Assembly: GCA_947085255.1 (NCBI GenBank)
Contig: CAMTVQ010000004.1
Span: 241,354-305,353, forward strand
Reading direction: 5' to 3'
DNA from: CAMTVQ01 sp947085255
GTDB taxonomy: Bacteria > Bacteroidota > Bacteroidia > Sphingobacteriales > Sphingobacteriaceae
DNA: 64,000 bases
Positions 26,270 to 33,478 of this stretch are shown piece by piece. Within the stretch, counting starts at the first letter, position 1. The number at the start of each line of letters is the position of its first letter. Below the pieces are notes generated by a model, which saw nothing but the letters and a program-made list of their open reading frames with translations, made no database searches and was not told where the DNA came from. The position numbers were made by a program, and so were the translations under genes.

Positions 26270-28299
26270 TATTTCCCTTTATTTTCCAATGCCCAGTTCA
26301 GATTATTCTTAGCCAAGGTAAAGTCAGGCTTCAATTGCAATGCTTTCTCGCCTGCAGCAATGGCTTTATCCCACTGTTTTAGTTCGTTGTACGCCGCACA
26401 TATGTTATTATAGGCTTCAGGGAAATTAGGGCGCGCCTTAATCGCTCTTTCTGAAGCCTCAATACATTTTTGATATTCACCTGTTTGGTAAAACGTTTGG
26501 CTAAGTGCTAATAATTGCTCTGGCGAATCAGCCGCATTTATAGAAATAGGATTAAGATTAGTTGGACCGTTTCTGTATTTATTAGCTATCGGGTCGGCGG
26601 GATCGCATTGCAGCGTTTGTGCTGCAAGCTCTTTTAAACGTGGCGCATTGCCTAGTCTGTTGTGAATATCCATCAACATTTGGCTCGCTACAATGTAGCA
26701 AGGACTCATACTTACGGCTTGCTCTAATCGTTCCACAGCCTCTACATAGCGACTTTTACCATTCAAAAACGTTCCGTAAAAATAATGGCTCGATGGGTTA
26801 CCTGGGTCGTACTCTATCCCTTTCTTAAAGTGCATTTCGGCTTCTGCCGCATTACCCATTGCATTTTTTATAATGCCCAAATTGGTTTGCAAAGTACCGT
26901 AACGTGGATATAGTTCAACAGCTTTGGTGTAATACTCTAAAGCTGCTTTATAATTTCCCTGCCCCATTTTTATTACGCCGTAGTTCATTAAACCACGTCC
27001 GTTTTTGGGTGATTTAATAGACACATCGTACCACAAACTCTCTTCGGTTTTCCATACTTCATTACGGGTGCGTGTCCATAATGCAAAAATTACCACAATA
27101 ATAGCTGCTACACCTATAATACTGTATTGAAACGCAGGCTTTTGTGAAATATTCTTTTCTTTACCCTGCAACCACAATGCAATAGCCCAAGTTACGCTCA
27201 TGCACAAGCCAATGTAAGGGAAAAACACACGGTGATCGTTCAATACTTCGGCTAAAGGAGTAACTGCCGTAGGGATTAACGCTAAATAGAACCAAGCAAT
27301 ACCAAATGCAATTGGACGCGTTCTTGCCTTTTGAGCGGTGTAGAACATCACACCTACCAACGTAAGGCTAAATGCTATACCGCCAAACACGCGCCAATCT
27401 ATCCAACTTTGAAAAAGACTCCAATCGGTATCGGCACTTAGCCCAAATGGTAAAAAGAAAGTGTAAAAATAGTTTACCGTAACGGCTAATTGGGTTGCTA
27501 TGTATAAACTACGATTAAACCCTCCAGGCTGCCACGTGCCAGGAGTCATTTTATCCTGAAACACATACAACACCACAAAAAGGATAAAGGCTGTTAAGCT
27601 GGCTTTAATCGTATTCAGTAATTTTTTACGGTTTGCTTCGGTGTTAAACACCTCGGTAATGCCCATGTTTTGTTCGAAAAACAATATATATACAAACAGC
27701 AACGGCGCATACATAAGCGTAGGTGGCTTTACCAATACCCCAAAAATCATGGGCAACAGGTGCAATTGCCATTTACGTTGGTTGGGGTAATTGATATAAA
27801 TAAGCAGCGAAGCAATTACGGCTACCGTAGAAATTAAATCAGAGCGTGCTATTACATAGTTTACCGTTTCTGCAGATGCAGGATGAAACATATACAATGC
27901 TGTTGCAAACAGTGCAAAATAATCGTTCCACTCATGCCTTACCGCCCTGTTGAACACAATGCGAAACAAAAAAAAGAGCATGATTCCTTGCAACAAATAC
28001 CAAATAAAGGTTGATAAATGAAAGTAGAAAGGATCGAAGGTATTACCAGCCAACCAGTAATCTAAAGCCAGAGACACTGATGTAAGTGGACGGTAGGATT
28101 GATTAGACGGCAATGCACTAAACGTAGAACCATCTGTAAAAAACTTTGGAATATTCTCCAAACTCTTGATACTCGGATTGCCGGTAATGGTATGGTAATC
28201 GTCGAAGTGAAAATCGTTTTTAAAGTGATTGGAATAGGTAAGGATTAAGCCTACATATAAAAATAAGGCGACAATCGTAACAATATCACGTCTTTGCAT
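26269..28299 (-). CDS. Membrane glycosyltransferase-like protein with C-terminal TPR domain
   Basis: 676 residues. About ten to twelve transmembrane helices fill residues 1-420, with an acidic first loop (FKNDFHFDDYHTITGNPSI, about 27-45) as in GT-C/TMTC-type O-mannosyltransferases, and TPR repeats fill about 430-676 (NYGVIKMGQGNYKAALEYYTKAVELYP and onward). This layout matches the TMTC/DUF1736-type proteins, which transfer mannose from a lipid carrier. So it is a plausible protein O-glycosyltransferase using the DPM1-like products of its neighbours. The C-terminus ends AKNNLNWALENKGK, a motif also found in the two TPR proteins at 56-59 kb. It follows recA by 33 bases without an obvious terminator. 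Confidence 0.8.
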   Translation of the reverse strand: MQRRDIVTIVALFLYVGLILTYSNHFKNDFHFDDYHTITGNPSIKSLENIPKFFTDGSTFSALPSNQSYRPLTSVSLALDYWLAGNTFDPFYFHLSTFIWYLLQGIMLFFLFRIVFNRAVRHEWNDYFALFATALYMFHPASAETVNYVIARSDLISTVAVIASLLIYINYPNQRKWQLHLLPMIFGVLVKPPTLMYAPLLFVYILFFEQNMGITEVFNTEANRKKLLNTIKASLTAFILFVVLYVFQDKMTPGTWQPGGFNRSLYIATQLAVTVNYFYTFFLPFGLSADTDWSLFQSWIDWRVFGGIAFSLTLVGVMFYTAQKARTRPIAFGIAWFYLALIPTAVTPLAEVLNDHRVFFPYIGLCMSVTWAIALWLQGKEKNISQKPAFQYSIIGVAAIIVVIFALWTRTRNEVWKTEESLWYDVSIKSPKNGRGLMNYGVIKMGQGNYKAALEYYTKAVELYPRYGTLQTNLGIIKNAMGNAAEAEMHFKKGIEYDPGNPSSHYFYGTFLNGKSRYVEAVERLEQAVSMSPCYIVASQMLMDIHNRLGNAPRLKELAAQTLQCDPADPIANKYRNGPTNLNPISINAADSPEQLLALSQTFYQTGEYQKCIEASERAIKARPNFPEAYNNICAAYNELKQWDKAIAAGEKALQLKPDFTLAKNNLNWALENKGK

Positions 28300-28332
28300 A
28301 AAAAATTAAGAATATTTAGCTTGAAATACTAA

Positions 28333-29343
28333 TTAGTTTTCGATTAATAACTCTCCGGTTACTTTCTCTTTAATACGTTGTTCCAATTCTTCCGCCAATT
28401 CAGGGTTATCCAAAATCAATTGCTTTACGGCATCTCTACCTTGACCTAATTTGGTATCGCCATAGCTAAACCATGAGCCTGCTTTTTTGATAATTTCAAA
28501 ATCAACTCCTAAATCAACAATTTCACCTGCTTTAGAAATTCCTTCGCCATACATAATATCAAATTCGGCTACACGGAACGGAGGGGCAACTTTATTTTTT
28601 ACAATTTTTACTTTTACACGGTTACCAGATACTTCATCGCTATCCTTAATTTGCCCAATGCGGCGGATATCTAAACGTACAGAAGCGTAAAATTTAAGCG
28701 CATTACCGCCTGTTGTTGTTTCTGGGTTACCAAACATTACACCAATTTTTTCGCGCAACTGGTTGATAAATATGCAGCAACAGCCTGTTTTGCTAATAGT
28801 ACCTGTTAGTTTACGCAGTGCTTGCGACATTAAACGTGCTTGTAAGCCCATTTTAGAGTCGCCCATTTCGCCTTCTATCTCGCTTTTCGGAACCAGAGCA
28901 GCAACTGAGTCAATTACAATAATATCAATAGCGCCCGAGCGAATTAAGTTATCGGCAATTTCTAAGGCTTGCTCTCCATTATCTGGCTGAGAGATGAGCA
29001 GATTTTCTACATCTACTCCTAATTTTTTAGCGTAAAATTTATCGAATGCGTGCTCTGCGTCAATAAAAGCAGCTATGCCTCCTTTTTTCTGTGCTTCGGC
29101 AATAGCATGTATCGCCAACGTAGTTTTACCTGAAGATTCCGGACCATAAATCTCAATCACTCTTCCTTTAGGTAGTCCACCAACGCCTAATGCAATATCT
29201 AAACCCAAAGAACCCGTAGATATAGTCTCTAATGGCTCTATTACACTATCTCCCAACTTCATAACGGTTCCTTTTCCGTATGATTTTTCTAACTTATCTA
29301 ACGTAAGCTGTAATGCCTTTAATTTCTCTGGATTCGCGCTCAT
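28333..29343 (-). CDS. recA: Recombinase RecA
   Basis: A 336-residue RecA that forms filaments on single-stranded DNA, pairs homologous strands and stimulates LexA-type cleavage. Motifs: MKLGDSVIEPLETISTGSLGLDIALG, Walker A GPESSGKTT, the Walker B region IDIIVIDSVAALVPK, loop L1 EIEGEMGDSKMGLQARLMSQALRKLTG, and L2 MFGNPETTTGGNALKFY. The C-terminal acidic tail is short. Upstream on the minus strand is the accessory pocket (29.4-32.4 kb); downstream is the glycan cluster. No LexA box that I can recognise in its upstream region. Confidence 0.98.
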   Translation of the reverse strand: MSANPEKLKALQLTLDKLEKSYGKGTVMKLGDSVIEPLETISTGSLGLDIALGVGGLPKGRVIEIYGPESSGKTTLAIHAIAEAQKKGGIAAFIDAEHAFDKFYAKKLGVDVENLLISQPDNGEQALEIADNLIRSGAIDIIVIDSVAALVPKSEIEGEMGDSKMGLQARLMSQALRKLTGTISKTGCCCIFINQLREKIGVMFGNPETTTGGNALKFYASVRLDIRRIGQIKDSDEVSGNRVKVKIVKNKVAPPFRVAEFDIMYGEGISKAGEIVDLGVDFEIIKKAGSWFSYGDTKLGQGRDAVKQLILDNPELAEELEQRIKEKVTGELLIEN

Positions 29344-29440
29344 AATGCTCTTTTTATTATTGGGCTAAAGTAATAATTTTTTGAGCAAATGGCGTGGAGG
29401 GTGGATAAGTTTTAGATAGGTAATTTCTTCTGTTTAGCCG

Positions 29441-29506
29441 TTGTTGGTCGCCTGACCAACAACCTGAAAATTTCATAAACTGAATGTTGGTCGGGCGACC
29501 AACATT
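29441..29506. repeat. Two related palindromes with TTGGTCG core
   Basis: Palindrome 1: 29441-29449 with 29454-29462, loop GCCT. Palindrome 2: 29483-29493 with 29496-29506, separated by GG. Both share GTTGGTC/GACCAAC. They lie between recA and the transposase element and are too GC-poor in their flanks (no T-run) to be terminators. REP-like intergenic elements are the likeliest explanation. Confidence 0.6.
29465..29481 (+). repeat. 17-base direct repeat, left copy
   Basis: TGAAAATTTCATAAACT, repeated exactly at 30254-30270 on the other side of the transposase element. It sits between palindromes 1 and 2. It may be a trace of a duplicated target or part of a larger recurring unit. Confidence 0.6.
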
Positions 29507-29526
29507 GGCAAGTTATCTATCTTATT

Positions 29527-29573
29527 GCTAGCAGAGTCTCCTTGCAGAGCCAATGTGTAGGCGGGACTCTGCG
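29527..29573 (+). repeat. Left REP-like hairpin end
   Basis: GCTAGCAGAGTCTCC at the outer edge and GTAGGCGGGACTCTGCG at the inner edge; GCAGAGTC (29531-29538) pairs with GACTCTGC (29565-29572). Inverse of the right end at 30200-30246. Confidence 0.7.
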
Positions 29574-29602
29574 CCTTGATAGCTTGTTTTTATACTTGTA
29601 TC

Positions 29603-30187
29603 GTGCCTACTAGAAGAACAATACCCCAAAACAACGGTATCTATTTTATCACGTTTACTTGTGCCAATTGGTATCATTTGTTTGAAATAAGTAATAGCTA
29701 TGATTTAGTGTATAACTGGTTTAAGCTATTGCAAAAAGATGGTCATCACATTGTTGGATATGTAATTATGCCAAATCATATACATGCCATCATTGCGTTT
29801 AAAAACACTGAAAAATCTATAAACACCATTATTGGTAATGGGAAGAGATTTATGGCTTATAAATTAGTAAAACGATTAGAAAAAGCTGAACAACATAAAC
29901 TACTGGTTAAAATGCAAAATAAGGTAAGCAATTTCGAAACAGAACGGAATAAAAAGCATCAAGTATTTCAACCTTCTTTTGATTGGAAAGAATGTAGTAC
30001 TGAATTTTTTATAAATCAAAAATTAGATTACATCCATGAAAACCCCTGCAAAGGAGAGCCGCCACTGGTTCAAAGCCCTCAAGATTATCAGCATAGCTCG
30101 GCTAAAGCCTACATAAATAATGAACATGTACACATAAAAATCACTACTTATCTAGAATTAGACGATATTGATTTAACAGCCGTGTAA
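29603..30187 (+). CDS. REP-associated tyrosine transposase (IS200-like HUH family)
   Basis: About 194 residues from a GTG at 29603; a TTG at 29576 would extend it into the left repeat's edge and seems less likely. The Y1-transposase signature is visible: NGIYFITFTCANW near the N-terminus, the HUH motif in VIMPNHIHAI (His about 59 and 61), and the C-terminal FINQKLDYIHENP segment followed by DYQHSSAKAY, which is the pattern of Bacteroidota RAYT-type proteins. Such enzymes cut single-stranded DNA at hairpin ends and are thought to mobilise REP sequences. Its gene is flanked by matching hairpins, which supports an element still intact in structure. The activity is unproven; which tyrosine is catalytic cannot be decided here. 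Confidence 0.85.
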   Translation: MPTRRTIPQNNGIYFITFTCANWYHLFEISNSYDLVYNWFKLLQKDGHHIVGYVIMPNHIHAIIAFKNTEKSINTIIGNGKRFMAYKLVKRLEKAEQHKLLVKMQNKVSNFETERNKKHQVFQPSFDWKECSTEFFINQKLDYIHENPCKGEPPLVQSPQDYQHSSAKAYINNEHVHIKITTYLELDDIDLTAV

Positions 30188-30199
30188 TTGCTAATAACA

Positions 30200-30246
30200 C
30201 GCAGAGTCCCGCCTACGCACAACCTACGAGAGGAGACTCTGCTAGC
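30200..30246 (+). repeat. Right REP-like hairpin end
   Basis: CGCAGAGTCCCGCCTAC (30200-30216) and GGAGACTCTGCTAGC (30232-30246), exact reverse complements of the two left-end segments; the 15-base interior differs from the left end. Confidence 0.7.
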
Positions 30247-30253
30247 AAAAACT

Positions 30254-30270
30254 TGAAAATTTCATAAACT
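30254..30270 (+). repeat. 17-base direct repeat, right copy
   Basis: Identical to 29465-29481; lies 7 bases outside the right inverted repeat. The matching left copy is 45 bases outside the left inverted repeat, so the two are not symmetric about the element. Confidence 0.6.
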
Positions 30271-30411
30271 AAAAACTAAAAAACTACCATTAAGGTAGAA
30301 AACATAGCAAAATCAGATAATGTTTGGAAAAATATTTTTACTACCCAAGTACTGACTGATGCTATCAGATTAGGTACAGGAGCAAATACAATAGCCGAAA
30401 TTGATAGACAA

Positions 30412-31227
30412 ATGGTGTATGCTGGGTTAGATTATTTTCCGGTTATATTCTTGGCAAATCCAGAAACTGCCGATTTGACAAAAGCACCGATTATTGCGGT
30501 GGGCGAGGAAGTATGTGGAATTGATGATTCTGATGATGGCGATAAGATAGCGGGCTGGATGCTGGAATCGACTTGCATTATGACAGAATTATTAATTGGC
30601 GAGTCGGCTTATAAAGGCACTAATCCTGTTATTATTGTATCTTTTACTACCGATATTCCTGTTAATGAGGGAAGCGGAACTTCAGGCACCGGCACATCTG
30701 GAGTGGATTCTGTAATGATACAAGATAGTACTGGTAATAAGCCATCAACCAATTACGCTTATTACTTTGTTAGCAGGTATCGGATTAGTGAGAGATTTGA
30801 AAAATGCACCAATGAGTCCGAACTAAATATTGCATTTCATACCTACGGCACATTTGGCAATAGTGACAAAAATGAATATCCTCATAAACGAATTGCCAAT
30901 GTACATAAAAACAATATTGGCAATTACTATAATTGTTGGGTAAGCATTCCCTATTTGAAGTTTGGAGATGATCAAAGATTTATAAACTATGAAGACTCCC
31001 GATTATTGGCTGTAACCTATGAATATGATGGACATTGCTCAGGAAAACCTTTCAAGGTATATGATCCGGTAACAGGTGTATTCAGAACATTATCCCTCAA
31101 TATGAAATATGGGGGTGATTGGTACCAAACTTTTAGTGTAAAGCTGGATAAAACCATGGTATATAGTGGGTGGTACTATGATCAAATCGAAGGCAAAGGC
31201 AGAACCACATTTCATCATTGGGATTAA
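30412..31227 (+). CDS. Hypothetical protein, possibly 5'-truncated
   Basis: 271 residues from the first ATG. I do not recognise the family. No signal peptide or membrane helix at this start. Visible features: an acidic segment (VCGIDDSDDGDK), a Gly/Ser/Thr-rich linker (EGSGTSGTGTSG, about residues 85-97), and a Tyr/Asn-rich C-terminal half with a KVYDPVTGVFRTL segment. The frame remains open for 44 codons upstream to a stop at 30277-30279, and that stretch reads like protein (SDNVWKNIFTTQVLTDAIRL), yet has no ATG, GTG or TTG near its beginning. Either the start is non-standard (ATT at 30289) or the gene lost its 5' end when the neighbouring element arrived. A strong terminator follows. Confidence 0.55.
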   Translation: MVYAGLDYFPVIFLANPETADLTKAPIIAVGEEVCGIDDSDDGDKIAGWMLESTCIMTELLIGESAYKGTNPVIIVSFTTDIPVNEGSGTSGTGTSGVDSVMIQDSTGNKPSTNYAYYFVSRYRISERFEKCTNESELNIAFHTYGTFGNSDKNEYPHKRIANVHKNNIGNYYNCWVSIPYLKFGDDQRFINYEDSRLLAVTYEYDGHCSGKPFKVYDPVTGVFRTLSLNMKYGGDWYQTFSVKLDKTMVYSGWYYDQIEGKGRTTFHHWD

Positions 31228-31242
31228 TTAGGTTATAGCAGG

Positions 31243-31293
31243 GGATAGAATCTTTATTAACCATTTTTACTAATAAAGATTCTATCCTCTTTT
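31243..31293 (+). terminator. Intrinsic terminator after the orphan gene
   Basis: Perfect 17-base stem (31243-31259 with 31271-31287), 11-base loop, then CTCTTTT. Separates the gene ending at 31227 from the next start at 31313. Confidence 0.85.
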
Positions 31294-31312
31294 CAGTACA
31301 TTTGATACAGTT

Positions 31313-32011
31313 ATGAACCTATTGTTTTGTTTATTGATAACACTATTACCAGATAGCACCCAAACACCTACCCGTGTTGCTGCTAAAAACCAAAAGTGGC
31401 AGTATGGCTTAGGCTATACATATGACCAAATGAGTAGCAGCCTAAATCTCTCGGTGTACAAACGCAGCAGCAAAAACAGCCAAATAGCTCTATCCTTACA
31501 GTACATTATTGCCTATCACCGATTTCTTCACTTTGATGAGAATTTATATGAACAAGGCGATATGCGCATTCATGATTATTATTATGCAGCCCTTAGCCCT
31601 TCGGACAGATTGAGGATAGGTTTTTTGGTGCAGCACAACATTGCTGCGCTTAACTCAAAAAAAACAAGTCGATTATTTGCCGCATTAGAGACAAATTTTT
31701 GCAGGGCTTATTTAAGATTACATTCGTATGGGAGTATAAATAATATGTTTGAAAAACCTTATAGCTACAATTATATTGGTATTTATTCTGGTGCAAAATA
31801 TTCTATTGTACAGCTTTATCCTTCTGTGGGCTATCAGTATATTAGAAAAAATACAGCATACTGGATAAAAGCAGGATACGGAGGTGTGTATGGAATTTCG
31901 GATTCATATAATATATATACAACTCCGGGTGATGGTCTCAATTGGGGTTTTACGGTTGCTACTGGAATGAACATTGCCTTGCAAAACAAAAAACATTTGC
32001 CAATAAGATAA
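31313..32011 (+). CDS. Hypothetical exported protein, possible beta-barrel
   Basis: 232 residues. The N-terminus MNLLFCLLITLLPDSTQ looks like a short signal peptide. The rest alternates hydrophobic and polar residues with many aromatic residues (YGLGYTYDQMSSSLNLSVYK, LRLHSYGSINNMF, YNYIGIYSGAKYSIVQLYPSVGYQYI, WIKAGYGGVYGI), the look of a small outer-membrane beta-barrel or surface protein. Family not recognised. A TACATTTG box at 31297-31304 ends 8 bases before the ATG, so a leaderless transcript is possible, although there is no TTG at the normal spacing. The next gene starts at the base after its stop. Confidence 0.6.
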   Translation: MNLLFCLLITLLPDSTQTPTRVAAKNQKWQYGLGYTYDQMSSSLNLSVYKRSSKNSQIALSLQYIIAYHRFLHFDENLYEQGDMRIHDYYYAALSPSDRLRIGFLVQHNIAALNSKKTSRLFAALETNFCRAYLRLHSYGSINNMFEKPYSYNYIGIYSGAKYSIVQLYPSVGYQYIRKNTAYWIKAGYGGVYGISDSYNIYTTPGDGLNWGFTVATGMNIALQNKKHLPIR

Positions 32012-32350
32012 ATGAGAGCATTTTTTTATTTTTTAGTTACCACAGTATGTTTGGCATCCTGTACAAAAGACCCAACGCCCCATGTGCGCTATTGGGTAGC
32101 TTGCGATTACTGTGATATAAATTACACAGATAAACACGGCGAATACCAAACGGAATATGGTGTAAGAAATAACTGGAGCTATGCTTTTGAAGGAAAATCC
32201 GGAGATGAGGTGGGCTTTTCGGTACTAAAAATAGATACGCTAACGGTAGGTACCTTACAATCAAAAATTTATTATAACGGAAAAGTAGTGAGTAGCGACC
32301 GTATAACAGGCATACTAATTATTTCAGGTGGAGATTTTGAACTTCCTTAA
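32012..32350 (+). CDS. Small putative lipoprotein
   Basis: 112 residues. Signal peptide with lipobox (FLVTTVCLASC, cysteine at about residue 17). The mature part is a compact beta-rich domain: VRYWVACDYCDINYTDKHG, WSYAFEGKSGDEVGFSVLKI, QSKIYYNGKVVSSDRITG. The strand order and a hydrophilic G-x-x-V near the end resemble small beta-sandwich domains of the MmpS type, but this is a weak impression. The ATG begins directly after the previous stop (32011), so it is coupled to the putative barrel gene. The two could form an outer-membrane pair. Confidence 0.65.
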   Translation: MRAFFYFLVTTVCLASCTKDPTPHVRYWVACDYCDINYTDKHGEYQTEYGVRNNWSYAFEGKSGDEVGFSVLKIDTLTVGTLQSKIYYNGKVVSSDRITGILIISGGDFELP

Positions 32351-32357
32351 TTTTAAC

Positions 32358-33011
32358 CTACAACTTCCCCTTCTTCAAATTTTTCTCGAAATACTGGCAA
32401 AAATGAGTAATGGCACAGCTATCGCATTTAGGGCTACGTGCCAAGCAGGTGTAGCGTCCGTGCAAAATGAGCCAATGGTGGGCTACGGCTATTTTATCTT
32501 CGGGAATGTGTTTTACTAATTGTTTTTCGGTAGCCAAAGGGGTTTTGGCATTTTTGGTTAGCCCTAATCGGGCAGATACTCTAAAAACGTGCGTATCAAC
32601 TGCCATTGCAGGCATATTGTACACAACCGATGCTATTACATTAGCTGTTTTGCGTCCAACTCCAGGCATTTTTACTAGTTGTTCTATTTCGCTGGGCACT
32701 ACATTACCAAAATCATTGACCAACATATTGGCCATACCCACCAAATGCTTCGCCTTATTGTTGGGATACGAAATACTGCGTATCAACTCAAAAACTTCGT
32801 CGGATGTGGCTTTTGCTAATGCTTCTGCATTAGGGTAACTGGCAAACAGTTTTGGTGTTACCATATTTACGCGCTTATCGGTACACTGTGCCGATAAAAT
32901 TACAGCCACCAATAGCTCATAGGAATTGCCATAATGCAATTCCGTTTGAGCATCTGGCTGTTGTACGGAGAAATAGTCTAAAAATGCTTTGTAACGCTCC
33001 TTCTGAGTCAT
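32358..33011 (-). CDS. nth: Endonuclease III
   Basis: 217 residues from the ATG at 33011 (MTQKERYKAFLDYF); a TTG six bases upstream is rejected. A base-excision-repair glycosylase/AP lyase for oxidised pyrimidines. Motifs: VILSAQCTDKRVNMVTP, SISYPNNKAKHL, the helix-hairpin-helix LVKMPGVGRKTANVI with the catalytic lysine, VDTHVFRVSARLGL with the catalytic aspartate, and the C-terminal iron-sulfur cluster ligands C-x6-C-x2-C-x5-C in CLARSPKCDSCAITHFC. Complete. It converges on the small lipoprotein gene. Confidence 0.95.
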   Translation of the reverse strand: MTQKERYKAFLDYFSVQQPDAQTELHYGNSYELLVAVILSAQCTDKRVNMVTPKLFASYPNAEALAKATSDEVFELIRSISYPNNKAKHLVGMANMLVNDFGNVVPSEIEQLVKMPGVGRKTANVIASVVYNMPAMAVDTHVFRVSARLGLTKNAKTPLATEKQLVKHIPEDKIAVAHHWLILHGRYTCLARSPKCDSCAITHFCQYFEKNLKKGKL

Positions 33012-33046
33012 GCTCAAAGGTAAGTCAAAGCGTGGACGTTTTAAAA

Positions 33047-33073
33047 CAGTCTTCGACTACGCTCAGACTGACA
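33047..33073 (+). repeat. Dispersed-type intergenic repeat (CTTCGACTACGCTCAG)
   Basis: CAGTCT (33047-33052) pairs with AGACTG (33065-33070) around TCGACTACGCTC. Strings of the form CTTCGACTnCGCTCAG are familiar to me as a recurrent intergenic REP-like sequence in many Bacteroidota genomes; only one copy lies in this window. Confidence 0.5.
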
Positions 33074-33117
33074 ATCAATTTTAAGACTGCCCAACCAGCT
33101 ATTTATTAAATGTGTTA

Positions 33118-33375
33118 CTACTTAGCGTATTTCGAATACTGCAACAGGCGATGAGTAACACTTGCTGGTGGCGTGTAAGCAAGCGTGTTTAAGTGCGCTT
33201 TTACGGTTTGCAAATCCTTATTTAAGGTGTCTAATTCTTCTTCTTCCGCTATGTGGTGCATAATATCGGATGATTCGTCTGTTGAGGTTTCTGAGTATAA
33301 AAGACGAATTAAGTCGGTTTGTGTAGAGGTCTCTACCATAGTTGTGTCGTTTGTTGTTTGACTTATAAACGACAT
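33118..33375 (-). CDS. Small hypothetical protein downstream of an ECF sigma factor
   Basis: 85 residues, acidic, no membrane segment. The middle (MHHIAEEEELDTLNKDLQTVKAHLNTL) looks like a coiled coil, and the end (TPPASVTHRLLQYSKYAK) is a short proline-containing tail. It lies on the same strand as the sigma factor but a strong hairpin separates them (33430-33464), so it probably has its own promoter. I do not recognise it; small proteins of this type beside ECF sigma genes are common in Bacteroidota. It lacks the transmembrane helix and zinc motif of a classical anti-sigma factor. Confidence 0.6.
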   Translation of the reverse strand: MSFISQTTNDTTMVETSTQTDLIRLLYSETSTDESSDIMHHIAEEEELDTLNKDLQTVKAHLNTLAYTPPASVTHRLLQYSKYAK

Positions 33376-33429
33376 TGATTTGTTAATATTTTGTTAATGC
33401 AAAAATATTTTCAAACCGCCCGATAATTA

Positions 33430-33464
33430 AAGCGGTCGGGTAGCCCCAGGCTACCCGACCGCTT
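33430..33464 (-). terminator. Strong GC-rich hairpin after the sigma factor gene
   Basis: Perfect 16-base stem (33430-33445 with 33449-33464), 3-base loop, and a weak T-rich tail on the minus strand (TTAATTATC). Ends the sigma factor transcript. Confidence 0.75.
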
Positions 33465-33478
33465 ACTAATAGGATGAA

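Larger units (their letters stand above)
29527..30246 (+). mobile_element. REP/transposase element with nested inverted repeats
   Basis: A 720-base unit: a tyrosine transposase gene bordered by two pairs of perfect inverted repeats. Outer pair, 15 bases: 29527-29541 with 30232-30246. Inner pair, 17 bases: 29557-29573 with 30200-30216. Within each end, GCAGAGTC and GACTCTGC also pair locally, so each end folds into its own long hairpin, as REP/BIME sequences flanking RAYT genes do. Length of the element beyond the outer repeat is uncertain, since a 17-base direct repeat lies outside on both sides. Confidence 0.75.

Noticed and set aside
29576..29602. TTG start for the transposase
   Set aside because: It begins next to the left inverted repeat; the GTG at 29603 lies closer to the conserved domain. 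Not fully excluded.
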